Positions 6,684 through 14,358 of a stretch of 14,358 nucleotides of DNA are shown piece by piece. The notes under the pieces were generated by a model. It worked only from the letters and a program-made list of their open reading frames with translations, ran no database searches and was not told where the DNA came from. Source of the DNA: Chitinispirillaceae bacterium. GTDB lineage: Bacteria; Fibrobacterota; Chitinivibrionia; Chitinivibrionales; Chitinispirillaceae. How positions within the stretch are numbered: position 1 is the first letter of the stretch; the number at the start of each line of letters is the position of its first letter. The position numbers and the translations under genes were made by a program. The stretch spans positions 1-14,358 of the forward strand of contig JAFGOU010000161.1 in assembly GCA_016926315.1 (NCBI GenBank), in the 5' to 3' direction.

Positions 6684-7658
6684 ATGTCATTCGATCGGCT
6701 TACGCCTGACGCCATCCTGTCTGCGGTCGAGGCGGCCTGCAATGTCCGCCTGACAACGCTCATGCTTTCATTACCAAGCTATATCAACCGGGTATACGAG
6801 CTCCGGGCTGTGGAGGGAACGAAACTCATCGTGAAATTCTACCGCCCGGCGCGGTGGAATCGCGAAGCGATTGCGGACGAGCACCATTTTATCGCCGACT
6901 GCCAGGAGGCCGAGATCCCGGTCGTACCGGCCATGATGCTTGCCGGCGGCGATACGATCGCGGAACATGACAGGCTCCTTTTTTCTCTGTTCCCCAAACG
7001 GGCGGGTCGCCAGCTTGAGATTGCCGGCGATGATGACTGGGAACGACTCGGGTCGCTGGTCGCTCGCATGCATTTGTGCGGCGAAAAATGTCCGGCCCCT
7101 GACCGCATCGTGCTTGGCCCCCGCCATTCCGCCGTTGACGACCTGACCTTTCTTCACGATCAGGTGATACCTCCTCGGTTTCGCGATACCTACCGTGACA
7201 CCGGCATGCGGATCGTCGAAACCGCGAGTCCGCTGTTCGACGGACTTGAGCGCATAAGGATTCATGGCGATTGTCATCGCGGCAACATTCTCGACCGGCT
7301 CGACGAAGGGTTGCTGCTCATCGATTTTGACGATATGGCGAACGGACCGCCGGTTCAGGACCTCTGGCTTCTCCTGCCGGAGCGTGCCGGAAAATCGGGA
7401 CGTGAAATCGACCTGTTTCTGAAAGGCTATGAACGGTTCCGCCGCTTCGACCGGGCCGGTCTGCGCTGTATCGAACCGTTACGCGCCATGCGAATGATCT
7501 ACTTCCTGGCCTGGTGCAGCCGGCAGGCGGACGACGCGCTGTTTCGCAAACACTTTCCCGATTGGGGCAGCGACCGCTTCTGGCAGAAAGAGATCAACGA
7601 TCTCCGGGAGCAGGCGGGATTTATAAGCGATAGTTTCCAGTTTCCAGTTTCCAGCTGA
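6684..7658 (+). CDS. srkA: Stress response kinase A (SrkA/YihE/RdoA)
   Basis: A 324-residue cytoplasmic Ser/Thr protein kinase of the aminoglycoside-phosphotransferase fold. In E. coli the homologue (YihE) is linked to the Cpx envelope-stress response and counters MazF-type cell death. The family signature is clear: SYINRVYEL (32-40), VKFYRPARWNREAI with Lys51 as the ATP lysine, EHHF with Glu66, catalytic loop HGDCHRGNIL (Asp196, Asn201), metal site IDFDD (Asp214), then NGPPVQDLWLLL and EPLRAMRMIYFLAW. AAGGA 7 bases before ATG 6684 supports the start. It begins 18 bases after the helicase stop, so the two are probably one operon. The C-terminal residues SFQFPVSS and the stop are encoded by a GTTTCCA repeat, so the original end of the gene seems to have been replaced by repeat sequence. 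Confidence 0.9.
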   Translation: MSFDRLTPDAILSAVEAACNVRLTTLMLSLPSYINRVYELRAVEGTKLIVKFYRPARWNREAIADEHHFIADCQEAEIPVVPAMMLAGGDTIAEHDRLLFSLFPKRAGRQLEIAGDDDWERLGSLVARMHLCGEKCPAPDRIVLGPRHSAVDDLTFLHDQVIPPRFRDTYRDTGMRIVETASPLFDGLERIRIHGDCHRGNILDRLDEGLLLIDFDDMANGPPVQDLWLLLPERAGKSGREIDLFLKGYERFRRFDRAGLRCIEPLRAMRMIYFLAWCSRQADDALFRKHFPDWGSDRFWQKEINDLREQAGFISDSFQFPVSS

Positions 7659-7733
7659 CAGTAAAACAAAGTTAATCTGCTCACCGGATGGCCTTCCGGT
7701 CTTGTTGGTAACTGTCAACTGGTAACTGGCAAC
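7633..7733. repeat. Inverted repeat with GTTTCCA triplication in the srkA-typA spacer
   Basis: Three exact tandem copies of GTTTCCA (7633-7653) run into a 22-base arm (7640-7661). That arm matches the reverse complement of 7712-7733 at 19 of 22 positions by my count. The 50 bases between hold a small palindrome, ACCGGATGGCCTTCCGGT (7683-7700). This looks like a short dispersed intergenic element able to fold into a long hairpin. It covers the srkA stop and ends about 30 bases before the typA start. Confidence 0.65.
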
Positions 7734-7763
7734 TCGAAAACAAAAAAAAGGAATAGCAAAGAA

Positions 7764-9605
7764 ATGAGAAAACCCGACTTCAGAAACATCGCCATTATCG
7801 CCCATGTCGACCACGGCAAGACAACGCTTCTCGACGGCATGCTCAGGCAGAGCGGCACGTTCCGTGAAAACCAGGAGGTGGCTGAGCGCATCATGGATTC
7901 CATGGATCTCGAACGGGAGCGCGGCATCACGATCATGGCGAAGAACACGTCGGTTCAGTACCGCGGTGTAAAGATCAACATCGTGGACACGCCGGGGCAC
8001 GCCGATTTCGGCGGCGAAGTGGAACGAAGCCTGAATCTCGTGGACGGCGCCCTGCTCCTCGTCGATGCCAGTGAAGGGCCGCTGCCCCAGACGCGCTTTG
8101 TGCTCAAAAAGGCGCTGGAGAAAAAACTGCCGATCATTCTCGTGATCAATAAAATCGACCGGAGCGACGCCCGTATCGACGAAGTGATCGATGAAGTATA
8201 CGACCTTTTTATCGATATCGACGCCACCGAGGAACAGATCGGTTTCCCGGTCCTTTACACCAACGCCAAAACCGCGGTTGCGCATAAAAAAATCGGTGAC
8301 GGTTCGACCGATCTCCATCTGCTTTTCGACGCGATTCTCGAAACGATCCCCGGACCGGAAGCCAATGACGACGTTGTCCCGCAATTTCTTGTCACCAATC
8401 TCGGGTATGATTCATACGTGGGACAGGTCGCGATCGGCAGGCTCACCAGCGGGACGCTCGAGATGAACAAGCTCTACAGCCTGTGCGGTAAGGACGTCGT
8501 GACGCATGGCGTCAAGCTGTCATGCTGCTATACGTTTTATGGCCTGCAGAAAACGCAGGTGCAGAAGCTTGTCGCCGGCGACATCATTGCAATCGCGGGG
8601 GTGGAAAATGTCCAGATCGGCGACACCATTTCGTCTGACGAAAACCCGCAACCCCTGCCGCGCATCAAGATCGATGAACCGACCGTGTCCATGATTTTTT
8701 ATGTCAATAACGGCCCGTTTGCCGGGCGCGAAGGCACCTATCTGACCTCGCGGCACCTGAGCGAACGGCTCCGGCGGGAGGTGCTTGGCAACGTTTCCAT
8801 GAAAATAAAAGACATCGGCCGCACCGATGCCTTCGAAATGTGCGGACGCGGCGAGCTGCAGATGGCCGTTCTTATCGAAACCATGCGCCGCGAAGGATAC
8901 GGGTTCATGGTCTCGAAACCGCAGGTCATCACGCGTGAGGAAAACGGCAAGGTGCTGGAACCGACGGAACGGGTGTTCCTCGATATACCGGAAGACAAGG
9001 TCGGCATCATCACCGAAAAGCTGTCGGTCCGCAAGGGACGGATGACCACCATGCAGAACCACGGCCATGGGCGCGCGACCATGGAATTCATCATTCCATC
9101 ACGCGGGCTGATCGGGTTTCGCAGCCAGTTTCTCACCGATACCAAGGGCGCCGGAATCATGAACACCCTTTTCGAGGGGTATGCGCCCTGGTTCGGACCC
9201 ATACCCCAGCGCACAAGCGGCGTCATGGTGGCTGACCGGCCCGGCAGGGTCACGAACTACGCCTGCCTGGGTATGGTGGATCGCGGAGAACTGATCGTGG
9301 ACGTCGGCGTTGAGGTATACGCGGGCATGATCGTGGGTGAGCGCAACCGCACCGAGGATATGACCGTCAACATCGCACGCGAGAAAAAACTCACCAACAT
9401 GCGCTCCTCAACCGCCGAGGCGACCGTGGTGCTGCGCCCGCCCCGTCTCATGTCGCTCGACCAGTCCATCGAGTTCATTGCCGAGGACGAGTTGGTCGAG
9501 GTCACGCCAAGGAGCGTACGCCTGCGGAAAATGGAGCTTGATGCGGGAAAACGGGGGATTTTAAGGAACAAGGAGAAGTGGGCGCTGGCGGAGGCAGGCG
9601 CGTAG
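7764..9605 (+). CDS. typA: Ribosome-associated translational GTPase TypA/BipA
   Basis: A 613-residue GTPase of the EF-G/LepA superfamily that binds the ribosome and helps 50S assembly and growth under stress or cold. The length is close to the E. coli protein (about 607). G-domain motifs are G1 AHVDHGKT (13-20), switch region [11 protein letters not shown] (47-57), G3 [14 protein letters not shown] (75-88) and G4 NKID (129-132). Domain III/V signatures follow (CGRGELQM, then [18 protein letters not shown], then [12 protein letters not shown]). The TypA-specific C-terminal domain is also present ([21 protein letters not shown]). AGGA at 7749-7752 is 11 bases before ATG 7764, somewhat far, but the N-terminus [18 protein letters not shown] is typical and fixes the start. 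The gene lies between an intergenic repeat and the rsh gene, which begins 57 bases downstream. Confidence 0.96.
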   Translation: MRKPDFRNIAIIAHVDHGKTTLLDGMLRQSGTFRENQEVAERIMDSMDLERERGITIMAKNTSVQYRGVKINIVDTPGHADFGGEVERSLNLVDGALLLVDASEGPLPQTRFVLKKALEKKLPIILVINKIDRSDARIDEVIDEVYDLFIDIDATEEQIGFPVLYTNAKTAVAHKKIGDGSTDLHLLFDAILETIPGPEANDDVVPQFLVTNLGYDSYVGQVAIGRLTSGTLEMNKLYSLCGKDVVTHGVKLSCCYTFYGLQKTQVQKLVAGDIIAIAGVENVQIGDTISSDENPQPLPRIKIDEPTVSMIFYVNNGPFAGREGTYLTSRHLSERLRREVLGNVSMKIKDIGRTDAFEMCGRGELQMAVLIETMRREGYGFMVSKPQVITREENGKVLEPTERVFLDIPEDKVGIITEKLSVRKGRMTTMQNHGHGRATMEFIIPSRGLIGFRSQFLTDTKGAGIMNTLFEGYAPWFGPIPQRTSGVMVADRPGRVTNYACLGMVDRGELIVDVGVEVYAGMIVGERNRTEDMTVNIAREKKLTNMRSSTAEATVVLRPPRLMSLDQSIEFIAEDELVEVTPRSVRLRKMELDAGKRGILRNKEKWALAEAGA

Positions 9606-9662
9606 TGCTATGGAGGCCATGGCCCCCGTCAATAAAAAGTATTATATATATTCTAAGTATCT

Positions 9663-11885
9663 ATGGACCCCACCCTTCTTCTTCCCACCGCCTCGCTTGA
9701 CGAGGCCTCCGCATCGTTTATTAAGCGTATCAAGGACATCGATCCCCGGGTGCAGACGGATCTCATTGAAAGAGCGTTCCGGTTTTCCTTCACTGCCCAC
9801 AGGGACCAGGTCCGGAAATCGGGCGAACCGTTTCTATCGCATCTGGTGGCGGTCGCATTCATCCTGACCGAGCAGAAGCTCGATCCGGTCACGATAGCCG
9901 CCGGACTGCTCCATGACGTGATCGAGGACACCACGGTCACCCATGAGGGCCTTGCCGCCGAGTTCGGCGAGGAGATCACGCTGCTCGTCGATGGCGTTAC
10001 TAAAATCCGCACCTTTCAGACCAAAACGATGCAGGAGCGGCAGGCTGAAACCTACCGCAAAATGCTGCTCTCCATGGCCAAGGATCTGCGCGTCATCATT
10101 ATAAAATTTGCCGACCGCCTGCATAACCTGCGGACGCTCAAATACCTCGAACCGGACCGCATACAGGCAATCGCTTCGGAAACGCTCGATATTTATGCGC
10201 CGCTTGCGCACCGGCTCGGCATGGCAAAGATCAAATGGGAGCTCGAGGACCTGGCATTCAAGCACCTGTATCCCGACGAATACCGCGAGCTCGTCGCCAA
10301 GGTGGTCGCGTCGCGCAACGAACGGGAGACGGTTATCGATGGCTTTACCGTCCCGCTGCGGCGCCGTCTCGATGAGGAGAAGATCGAGGCGACGATTGTG
10401 GGCCGGCCCAAGCACTTTTACAGCATTTACCGCAAGATGGTACAGCGCAATAAACCGGTTGAGGAGATATTCGACCTGCTCGCGATCAGGGTTATTGTAA
10501 AGAACATTCGCGACTGTTACCATGCGCTTGGTGTCATCCATTCGCTCTGGACGCCTCTGCAGGAACGGTTCAAGGATTATATCAGCACCCCGAAGTCCAA
10601 CGGTTACCAGTCGCTGCATACCACGGTGTTCGGGGAAAAAGGCACGATCGTTGAGATGCAGATCAGGACCTGGGAGATGCACCAGGTTGCCGAAGACGGG
10701 ATTGCGGCCCACTGGCGCTATAAAAGCGGGGGCACCGAAAAAATGAGCAGCGATGACTATGCGCTGACATGGCTTAAAAACGTGATCGAGTGGCAGAAGG
10801 ACCTGACCGATTCAACCGAGTTTTTCGAGTTTTTCAAGATCGACCTGTTTCATGCGGAAATATTCGTGTTTACACCCAAAGGCGACCTGATTTCGCTTCC
10901 CAAGGGCGCAACCGTTCTTGATTTTGCTTTTGCCGTACATACCCATCTCGGCGTGCATTGCATGGGAGCAAAAGTCGACGGCAAAATCGAGCCGATAAGC
11001 AAGGAGCTCAAGAGCGGATCCACCGTGGAAATACTGCATGCCGCATCGAAGAAACCGTCGATTGACTGGTTGCGCGAGGTGAAGACTCCGAAGGCGAGGA
11101 GCGCGATCAGGCGGTGGCTCAAAACCACCGGTCGCCAGGAGGGGATCGAACTCGGGAAAAAAATCATTCAGGCCTCTTATCGCAGGCTGCATGCGTCAAC
11201 GCCCTTTTCCGAGCTTGTGCCCGGGTTGCTTCAGTATCTGGGGATCAGCAATCTTGACCGGCTTTATGAATCAGTGGGAAGCGGCGAGGTTTCGGTCAAC
11301 AGGGTCATGAACTATTTCCAGGTGCGGACCGTACGGAAAAACGTGCATTCAAGCATGGTGTCGCGCCTGGTCGGAAGTCTTACCGGCAGATCGCAGCAGG
11401 TCCTGGTTGGCGGCGTCGACAACCTGCTGGTAAGGTTTGCCCGCTGCTGCAACCCGATTCCGGGTGACCAGATCGTGGGGTTTGTGACCAAGGGCCGTGG
11501 TATTTCCGTGCACCGTTATGACTGCGTCAATGCCAAACATTTTTCTTCGGACCTCGAACGAAAGATCGACGTGGCATGGGACGAAGGGGAGAAAAAACGG
11601 TATATGGTATCGATCGAGGTCGTCGGTGCCGATCGTCCCGGCCTGCTGCATGAAACGACCCGGGTTTTTTCCGATTTCGGCGCGAACGTGACCGATGCTT
11701 CCATGAAAGCGTTCAGCCAGCAGGCGCGCGGCCTCTTTAAAATCGAGATATATAACAGGAACCAGCTGAAACAGATTATCAGGAGACTGCAGAAGATAAA
11801 AGGAATTGAAAACGTATCCCGTGTAAAAGAGTATATTCCCTCTACCGAAGACATCGTTCCAAAAGACTCTTCAGAACCGTTATGA
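9663..11885 (+). CDS. rsh: RelA/SpoT homologue, bifunctional-type (p)ppGpp synthetase/hydrolase
   Basis: A 740-residue cytoplasmic alarmone enzyme that makes and degrades (p)ppGpp. Hydrolase domain (about 30-180): His60, the HDVIED motif (84-89) and FADRLHNLRTL (Asp151) are intact, so hydrolysis is expected. Synthetase domain (about 235-350): GRPKHFYSIYRKM, DLLAIRVIV, TPKSNGYQSLHTTV and EMQIRT are present. TGS domain about 398-458 (FVFTPKGDLISLPKGATVLDFA). A helical region follows, then the conserved-cysteine domain with RFARCCNPIPGDQIVG (Cys595, Cys596) and VHRYDC (Cys621). A C-terminal ACT domain lies at about 647-722 (VGADRPGLLHE). No clear Shine-Dalgarno precedes ATG 9663, but the residues match the usual N-terminus. 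Its stop overlaps the next start as ATGA. The sequence alone does not say whether it is called relA or spoT; an intact HD domain and no visible paralogue favour a single Rel/Rsh. Confidence 0.95.
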   Translation: MDPTLLLPTASLDEASASFIKRIKDIDPRVQTDLIERAFRFSFTAHRDQVRKSGEPFLSHLVAVAFILTEQKLDPVTIAAGLLHDVIEDTTVTHEGLAAEFGEEITLLVDGVTKIRTFQTKTMQERQAETYRKMLLSMAKDLRVIIIKFADRLHNLRTLKYLEPDRIQAIASETLDIYAPLAHRLGMAKIKWELEDLAFKHLYPDEYRELVAKVVASRNERETVIDGFTVPLRRRLDEEKIEATIVGRPKHFYSIYRKMVQRNKPVEEIFDLLAIRVIVKNIRDCYHALGVIHSLWTPLQERFKDYISTPKSNGYQSLHTTVFGEKGTIVEMQIRTWEMHQVAEDGIAAHWRYKSGGTEKMSSDDYALTWLKNVIEWQKDLTDSTEFFEFFKIDLFHAEIFVFTPKGDLISLPKGATVLDFAFAVHTHLGVHCMGAKVDGKIEPISKELKSGSTVEILHAASKKPSIDWLREVKTPKARSAIRRWLKTTGRQEGIELGKKIIQASYRRLHASTPFSELVPGLLQYLGISNLDRLYESVGSGEVSVNRVMNYFQVRTVRKNVHSSMVSRLVGSLTGRSQQVLVGGVDNLLVRFARCCNPIPGDQIVGFVTKGRGISVHRYDCVNAKHFSSDLERKIDVAWDEGEKKRYMVSIEVVGADRPGLLHETTRVFSDFGANVTDASMKAFSQQARGLFKIEIYNRNQLKQIIRRLQKIKGIENVSRVKEYIPSTEDIVPKDSSEPL

Positions 11886-12526
11886 TACTGCAACTCCTTT
11901 TCCAGAACGTCATCGGTATTGCCGCCATCGGTTTTGCCAGCGGGTTGATGGTCGGTCTGGTCATCGTTTTCCTGCTTCGACGGATGAGGGCATTAAAAAG
12001 GATCGCGCCGCAATTTACCACCCGGTTCATGTATTCTGGCAACCTCAAGCAGACCAACCTGCTGGACGCGATTCAATTTCTTGAACTCGGCAGGCGCGAG
12101 GGCATCCTTCATATTTACGTCGGGCGCCGTAAAGGGTATATCGCTTTCGTGAACGGCAGGATCGTGGATGCCTTTTTCCGGAATACCACGGGAAAAGAGG
12201 GCATTTTTCTCATGCTGGAACTCGATTACGGCGATTTTTATTTTGAATCAAAGACCCTGAACCAGCCACCGGTCATTACCGAGTCAATTATGGACATCGC
12301 GCTTGAGTGGGACGCGCGGAAGTACGACGTGCATGCCGGAGGAGGGGGGGATGGTTCCTGGCAGGATGGCGGCGAAGGAGAGAACGTACCGCCGGCTGAT
12401 GGCGTCGTGGATGCATCGCAGGATATACCCGATGCCCTCGGGCAGGGATACGATTACACTCAACAAGGAGAAGTCCCCGAAAACGACGCTTTCCGTCGGG
12501 AAGAGGGGGAGGGACCGATGCCATGA
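11882..12526 (+). CDS. Membrane-anchored DUF4388 (PATAN-like) protein
   Basis: A 214-residue protein. Residues about 8-33 form one transmembrane helix (IGIAAIGFASGLMVGLVIVF region) followed by a positive LLRRMRALKR, so the rest should be cytoplasmic. Residues about 48-145 match the DUF4388 pattern: YSGNLKQTNLLDAIQFLELG, REGILHIYVGRRKGYIAFVNGRIVDA, GKEGIFLMLELDYGDFYFE. This domain occurs in signalling proteins of several bacterial phyla; a protein-interaction or sensing role has been proposed, and no catalytic residues are known. Residues about 152-214 are a Gly- and acid-rich, probably disordered tail that includes a run of seven G in the DNA. It overlaps rsh by ATGA at its start and prs by ATGA at its end. 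That places it as a co-translated partner of both enzymes, possibly tethering or regulating one of them. Confidence 0.82.
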   Translation: MILQLLFQNVIGIAAIGFASGLMVGLVIVFLLRRMRALKRIAPQFTTRFMYSGNLKQTNLLDAIQFLELGRREGILHIYVGRRKGYIAFVNGRIVDAFFRNTTGKEGIFLMLELDYGDFYFESKTLNQPPVITESIMDIALEWDARKYDVHAGGGGDGSWQDGGEGENVPPADGVVDASQDIPDALGQGYDYTQQGEVPENDAFRREEGEGPMP

Positions 12527-13470
12527 ATAACCGGTTGAAGATTTTTTCAGGCAACGCCAATATGCCTCTTGCAAAGGCCATCTGCACTCATGCGGGGGTA
12601 AGGCTCGGCAATTGCGGGATCATCAAGTTTTCGAATGAGAACATCAAGGTCAAGATCGGCGAAAGCGTCCGCAACCATGACGTTTTTATCGTGCAGCCCT
12701 CCTGCCCGCCCGTTTCCGAAGGGATCATGGAGCTGCTTATCATGGTCGACGCCGCCAAGCACGCCAGCGCAGGACGCATTACCGCGGTCCTGCCCTATTT
12801 TCCTTACGCCCGCAGCGACAAAAAGGACGAACCGCGGATTTCCATTACCGCCCGTCTCATGGCGGATCTGCTCGAGACCGCCGGCGCCCAGCGCGTCATG
12901 ACCATGAATCTCCATTCGCCGCAGATACAGGGTTTTTTCAGGATACCCGTCGACCATCTGCTCGCCGGCCGCGTACTCTGCGACTATTTCGAAAAACAGG
13001 GTACCGAAAATTCGGTAGTGGTTGCCCCTGATGCGGGCAGCGCCAAACGGGCAGGCGCCTACGCGATCAGACTCGGCCTGCCGCTCGCCATTCTCGACAA
13101 GCGCCGCAGCGACGATTCCGAAGTACCGGAGATACACCATGTGATCGGTGATGTCAAAGGAAAACGGGCGATCATTTTCGATGACGAAATAGCCTCCGGA
13201 GCTTCGATCATCGGTGTGGTCAATGCGCTTGAAAAACTGGGCGTGAAGGAGATCCAGGCGTGCTGCGTGCATCCGGTGCTTTCGGGACGTGCCACGGAAC
13301 GGCTGCGCAATTCAATGCTTACCAAGCTTGTGGTCACCGACACCGTTTTCATTCCCGAAGAGAAAAAGCTGCCAAAGCTTGAAGTCATTTCAGTCGCCGA
13401 GCTTTTTGCCAAGGCGATCCTCTATACGCACCAGGGAAAATCAATCAGCGGACTGTATGACCGGTACTGA
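12523..13470 (+). CDS. prs: Ribose-phosphate pyrophosphokinase (PRPP synthase)
   Basis: A 315-residue enzyme that transfers pyrophosphate from ATP to ribose 5-phosphate to make PRPP for purine, pyrimidine, histidine, tryptophan and NAD synthesis. The length equals the E. coli enzyme. Visible signatures are FSGNANMPLAKAI at the N-terminus, YFPYARSDKKDEPRISITARLMADLL (92-117), TMNLHSPQIQGFF with metal His131, PVDHL, the ATP/R5P region APDAGSAKRA (168-177), catalytic-loop LDKRR (Lys193, Arg195) and the PRPP loop IIFDDEIASGASI (218-230). In that loop Ala224 replaces the Asp of the usual DDMIDT(A/G)GT. GGGGGAGGG lies 9 bases before ATG 12523, and the start overlaps the DUF4388 stop as ATGA. It is the third gene of a coupled unit with rsh, linking PRPP and alarmone metabolism. 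Function is very likely, and the loop variant is seen in some PRPP synthase subgroups. Confidence 0.94.
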   Translation: MNNRLKIFSGNANMPLAKAICTHAGVRLGNCGIIKFSNENIKVKIGESVRNHDVFIVQPSCPPVSEGIMELLIMVDAAKHASAGRITAVLPYFPYARSDKKDEPRISITARLMADLLETAGAQRVMTMNLHSPQIQGFFRIPVDHLLAGRVLCDYFEKQGTENSVVVAPDAGSAKRAGAYAIRLGLPLAILDKRRSDDSEVPEIHHVIGDVKGKRAIIFDDEIASGASIIGVVNALEKLGVKEIQACCVHPVLSGRATERLRNSMLTKLVVTDTVFIPEEKKLPKLEVISVAELFAKAILYTHQGKSISGLYDRY

Positions 13471-13475
13471 AAAAG

Positions 13476-13563
13476 GTTGGAGCGTTGGAGAGTTGAAGCG
13501 TTGAGGGAAAAGGTTTCAGTATATTTCCGTCAGCAGAACGCTCTAACCCTTCAACGCTCCAAC
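13476..13563. repeat. 25-base inverted repeat in the prs-rlu spacer
   Basis: The left arm 13476-13500 (begins GTTGGAGCGTTGGAG) matches the reverse complement of 13539-13563 at 21 of 25 positions by my count, including the outer 12 in a row. The 38-base centre (13501-13538) has no recognisable feature. The element starts six bases after the prs stop and ends eight bases before the next ATG. It fills nearly the whole spacer and could act as a terminator-like or stabilising hairpin. No T-run follows. It resembles in style, but not in sequence, the repeat between srkA and typA. Confidence 0.65.
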
Positions 13564-13571
13564 AGGTTATT

Positions 13572-14358
13572 ATGACAACAATTCATGCAGGAGATAACGA
13601 AGTCGAGGTCCGGCTCGACCGGATCCTGCGGAAAAAGCTGCCGCTCATGTCGCTTTCCGCCGTCTATTCGCTGATCCGCCGTGGAGGGGTACGCGCGAAC
13701 GGGAGGCGGGTACGGCAGGACTATCGTATCCGTACGGGTGATGAAATTATAGTTGACGTCAACCCCTCTGAGCTGGCGATTCCGGCAAAAAACGATACCG
13801 GTCGTTTCGAACGGCTGGTCGGGACCGATTTTTATAAGCGCAAGTTCAAGGTACTGTACGAGGATCGCGATGTGCTCGCCTGCGACAAACCACCCGGGCT
13901 GGTCGTTCATCCCGGTAGCGGACATCTGACCGGTGATACCCTCTTCGACCTTGTTGTCGCCTATCTCATGACCGGGAAAAAAATCGGCGGCGTGGAAGAC
14001 ATGGCTCTTGCGCACCGCCTTGATCGCGACACCTCCGGCGTTATTCTCATCTCGAAGAACAAACGGGCGCTGCGCAGCCTGCACGAGGAGTTCCGGCAGC
14101 GTTCGCTGACCAAGCACTATGTGGCGATCTGTCACCATCGTCCGCCCGACCACGAGGGGATGATCGAAGAGCGCCTGGTCCGCAGCCGCGACCGGCAAGG
14201 TCAAACAACCATGCGTGTGGGTGACGATGGCGTCTACTCCCGCACCCGTTACCGGCTTGAAGCGTACGACGACGACCGGTCACGAGTCGACCTGTTTCTC
14301 GATACCGGCCGCACGCATCAGATACGCGCCCACATGGCCCATGCCGGTGCGCCGCTCA
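13572..14358 (+). CDS. RluC/RluD-family 23S rRNA pseudouridine synthase, 3' end outside window
   Basis: An open frame runs to the right edge without a stop and gives 262 residues. An N-terminal S4 RNA-binding domain (about 12-62: VRLDRILRKKLPLMSLSAVY, then GGVRANGRRVRQDYRIRTGDEI) is followed by the synthase fold. There KPPGLVVHPGSGH (106-118) and the catalytic HRLDRDTSG (148-156, Asp151) are clear, then RSLTKHYVAI and DTGRTHQIRAHMAHAG (244-259). The enzyme should isomerise uridines in large-subunit rRNA. RluD and RluC both have this layout, and the target cannot be told apart here. The ATG at 13572 has a weak AGG five bases upstream (13564-13566), just outside a hairpin-forming repeat that might affect initiation. 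The last few dozen residues are missing. Confidence 0.92.
   Translation, partial: MTTIHAGDNEVEVRLDRILRKKLPLMSLSAVYSLIRRGGVRANGRRVRQDYRIRTGDEIIVDVNPSELAIPAKNDTGRFERLVGTDFYKRKFKVLYEDRDVLACDKPPGLVVHPGSGHLTGDTLFDLVVAYLMTGKKIGGVEDMALAHRLDRDTSGVILISKNKRALRSLHEEFRQRSLTKHYVAICHHRPPDHEGMIEERLVRSRDRQGQTTMRVGDDGVYSRTRYRLEAYDDDRSRVDLFLDTGRTHQIRAHMAHAGAPL

Noticed and set aside
7633..7653. Tandem GTTTCCA copies as a CRISPR-like or iteron array
   Set aside because: There are only three contiguous 7-base units without spacers, and no replication or cas gene nearby; it is treated as a simple tandem repeat inside an intergenic element.
7479..8384. 301-codon minus-strand frame over srkA end and typA start
   Set aside because: It is a mirror of GC-rich coding sequence and crosses an intergenic repeat.
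9610..9655. GGCCATGGCC palindrome and TATATATA patch before rsh as terminator and promoter
   Set aside because: The palindrome has no T-run, and no convincing -35 box could be placed, so neither was called.
9834..10712. 292-codon minus-strand frame inside rsh
   Set aside because: It is a shadow of the synthetase and HD domains with no independent signature.
12547..13272. 241-codon minus-strand frame inside prs
   Set aside because: It is a shadow of a clearly assigned gene.
13551..14204. 217-codon minus-strand frame at the right edge
   Set aside because: It lies opposite the pseudouridine synthase, which has catalytic motifs in the forward frame.

Overview
This 14.4-kb chromosomal window (moderately GC-rich) most likely comes from a member of the Fibrobacterota, perhaps the Chitinivibrionia lineage. 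That placement is an inference. It rests on the C-terminus of a TIGR02147/DUF4423-type protein at the left edge, directly coupled to a CarboxypepD_reg/FN3/NHL lipoprotein, a pairing I associate with that phylum. The rest is housekeeping and stress genes with several short dispersed repeats between them.

Left part (1-4473, accessory). The TIGR02147 fragment overlaps the lipoprotein gene by ATGA, and a strong bidirectional terminator follows. Facing it is a small minus-strand gene for a tail-fibre-like protein with two G(I/V)GT..P.EKL.V.G repeats. An AT-rich divergent spacer holds a good sigma-70-like promoter, which reads into a REC-PAS-PAS signalling gene. That gene stops where a kinase core would be expected. 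It is followed by the first 30 or so codons of a second response-regulator gene, then by a CGTCAT...ATGACG palindromic element. I read this as a two-component locus decayed by deletion.

Middle (4474-7658). This part holds an exported (Tat signal) Fe/Mn superoxide dismutase with unusual second-sphere residues, a DEAD-box RNA helicase of the RhlE type, and, 18 bases behind it, an SrkA (YihE) stress kinase. The last codons and stop of srkA lie inside a repeat that forms an imperfect inverted repeat in the srkA-typA spacer.

Right part (7764-14358, core). typA/bipA is followed by a bifunctional-type RelA/SpoT homologue (HD, synthetase, TGS, conserved-cysteine and ACT regions). A membrane-anchored DUF4388 protein and a ribose-phosphate pyrophosphokinase come next. 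These last three genes are joined by 4-base ATGA overlaps, so (p)ppGpp and PRPP metabolism are translationally coupled with a DUF4388 protein between them. After another intergenic inverted repeat, an RluC/RluD-type pseudouridine synthase begins and runs off the right edge.

I saw no tRNA, rRNA, CRISPR array, transposase or riboswitch. No complete new defence or mobile system is visible. The points most worth following up are the superoxide dismutase active site, the rsh-DUF4388-prs coupling, the decayed sensor locus, the orphan fibre-like gene with a G8 tract upstream, and the repeat elements.
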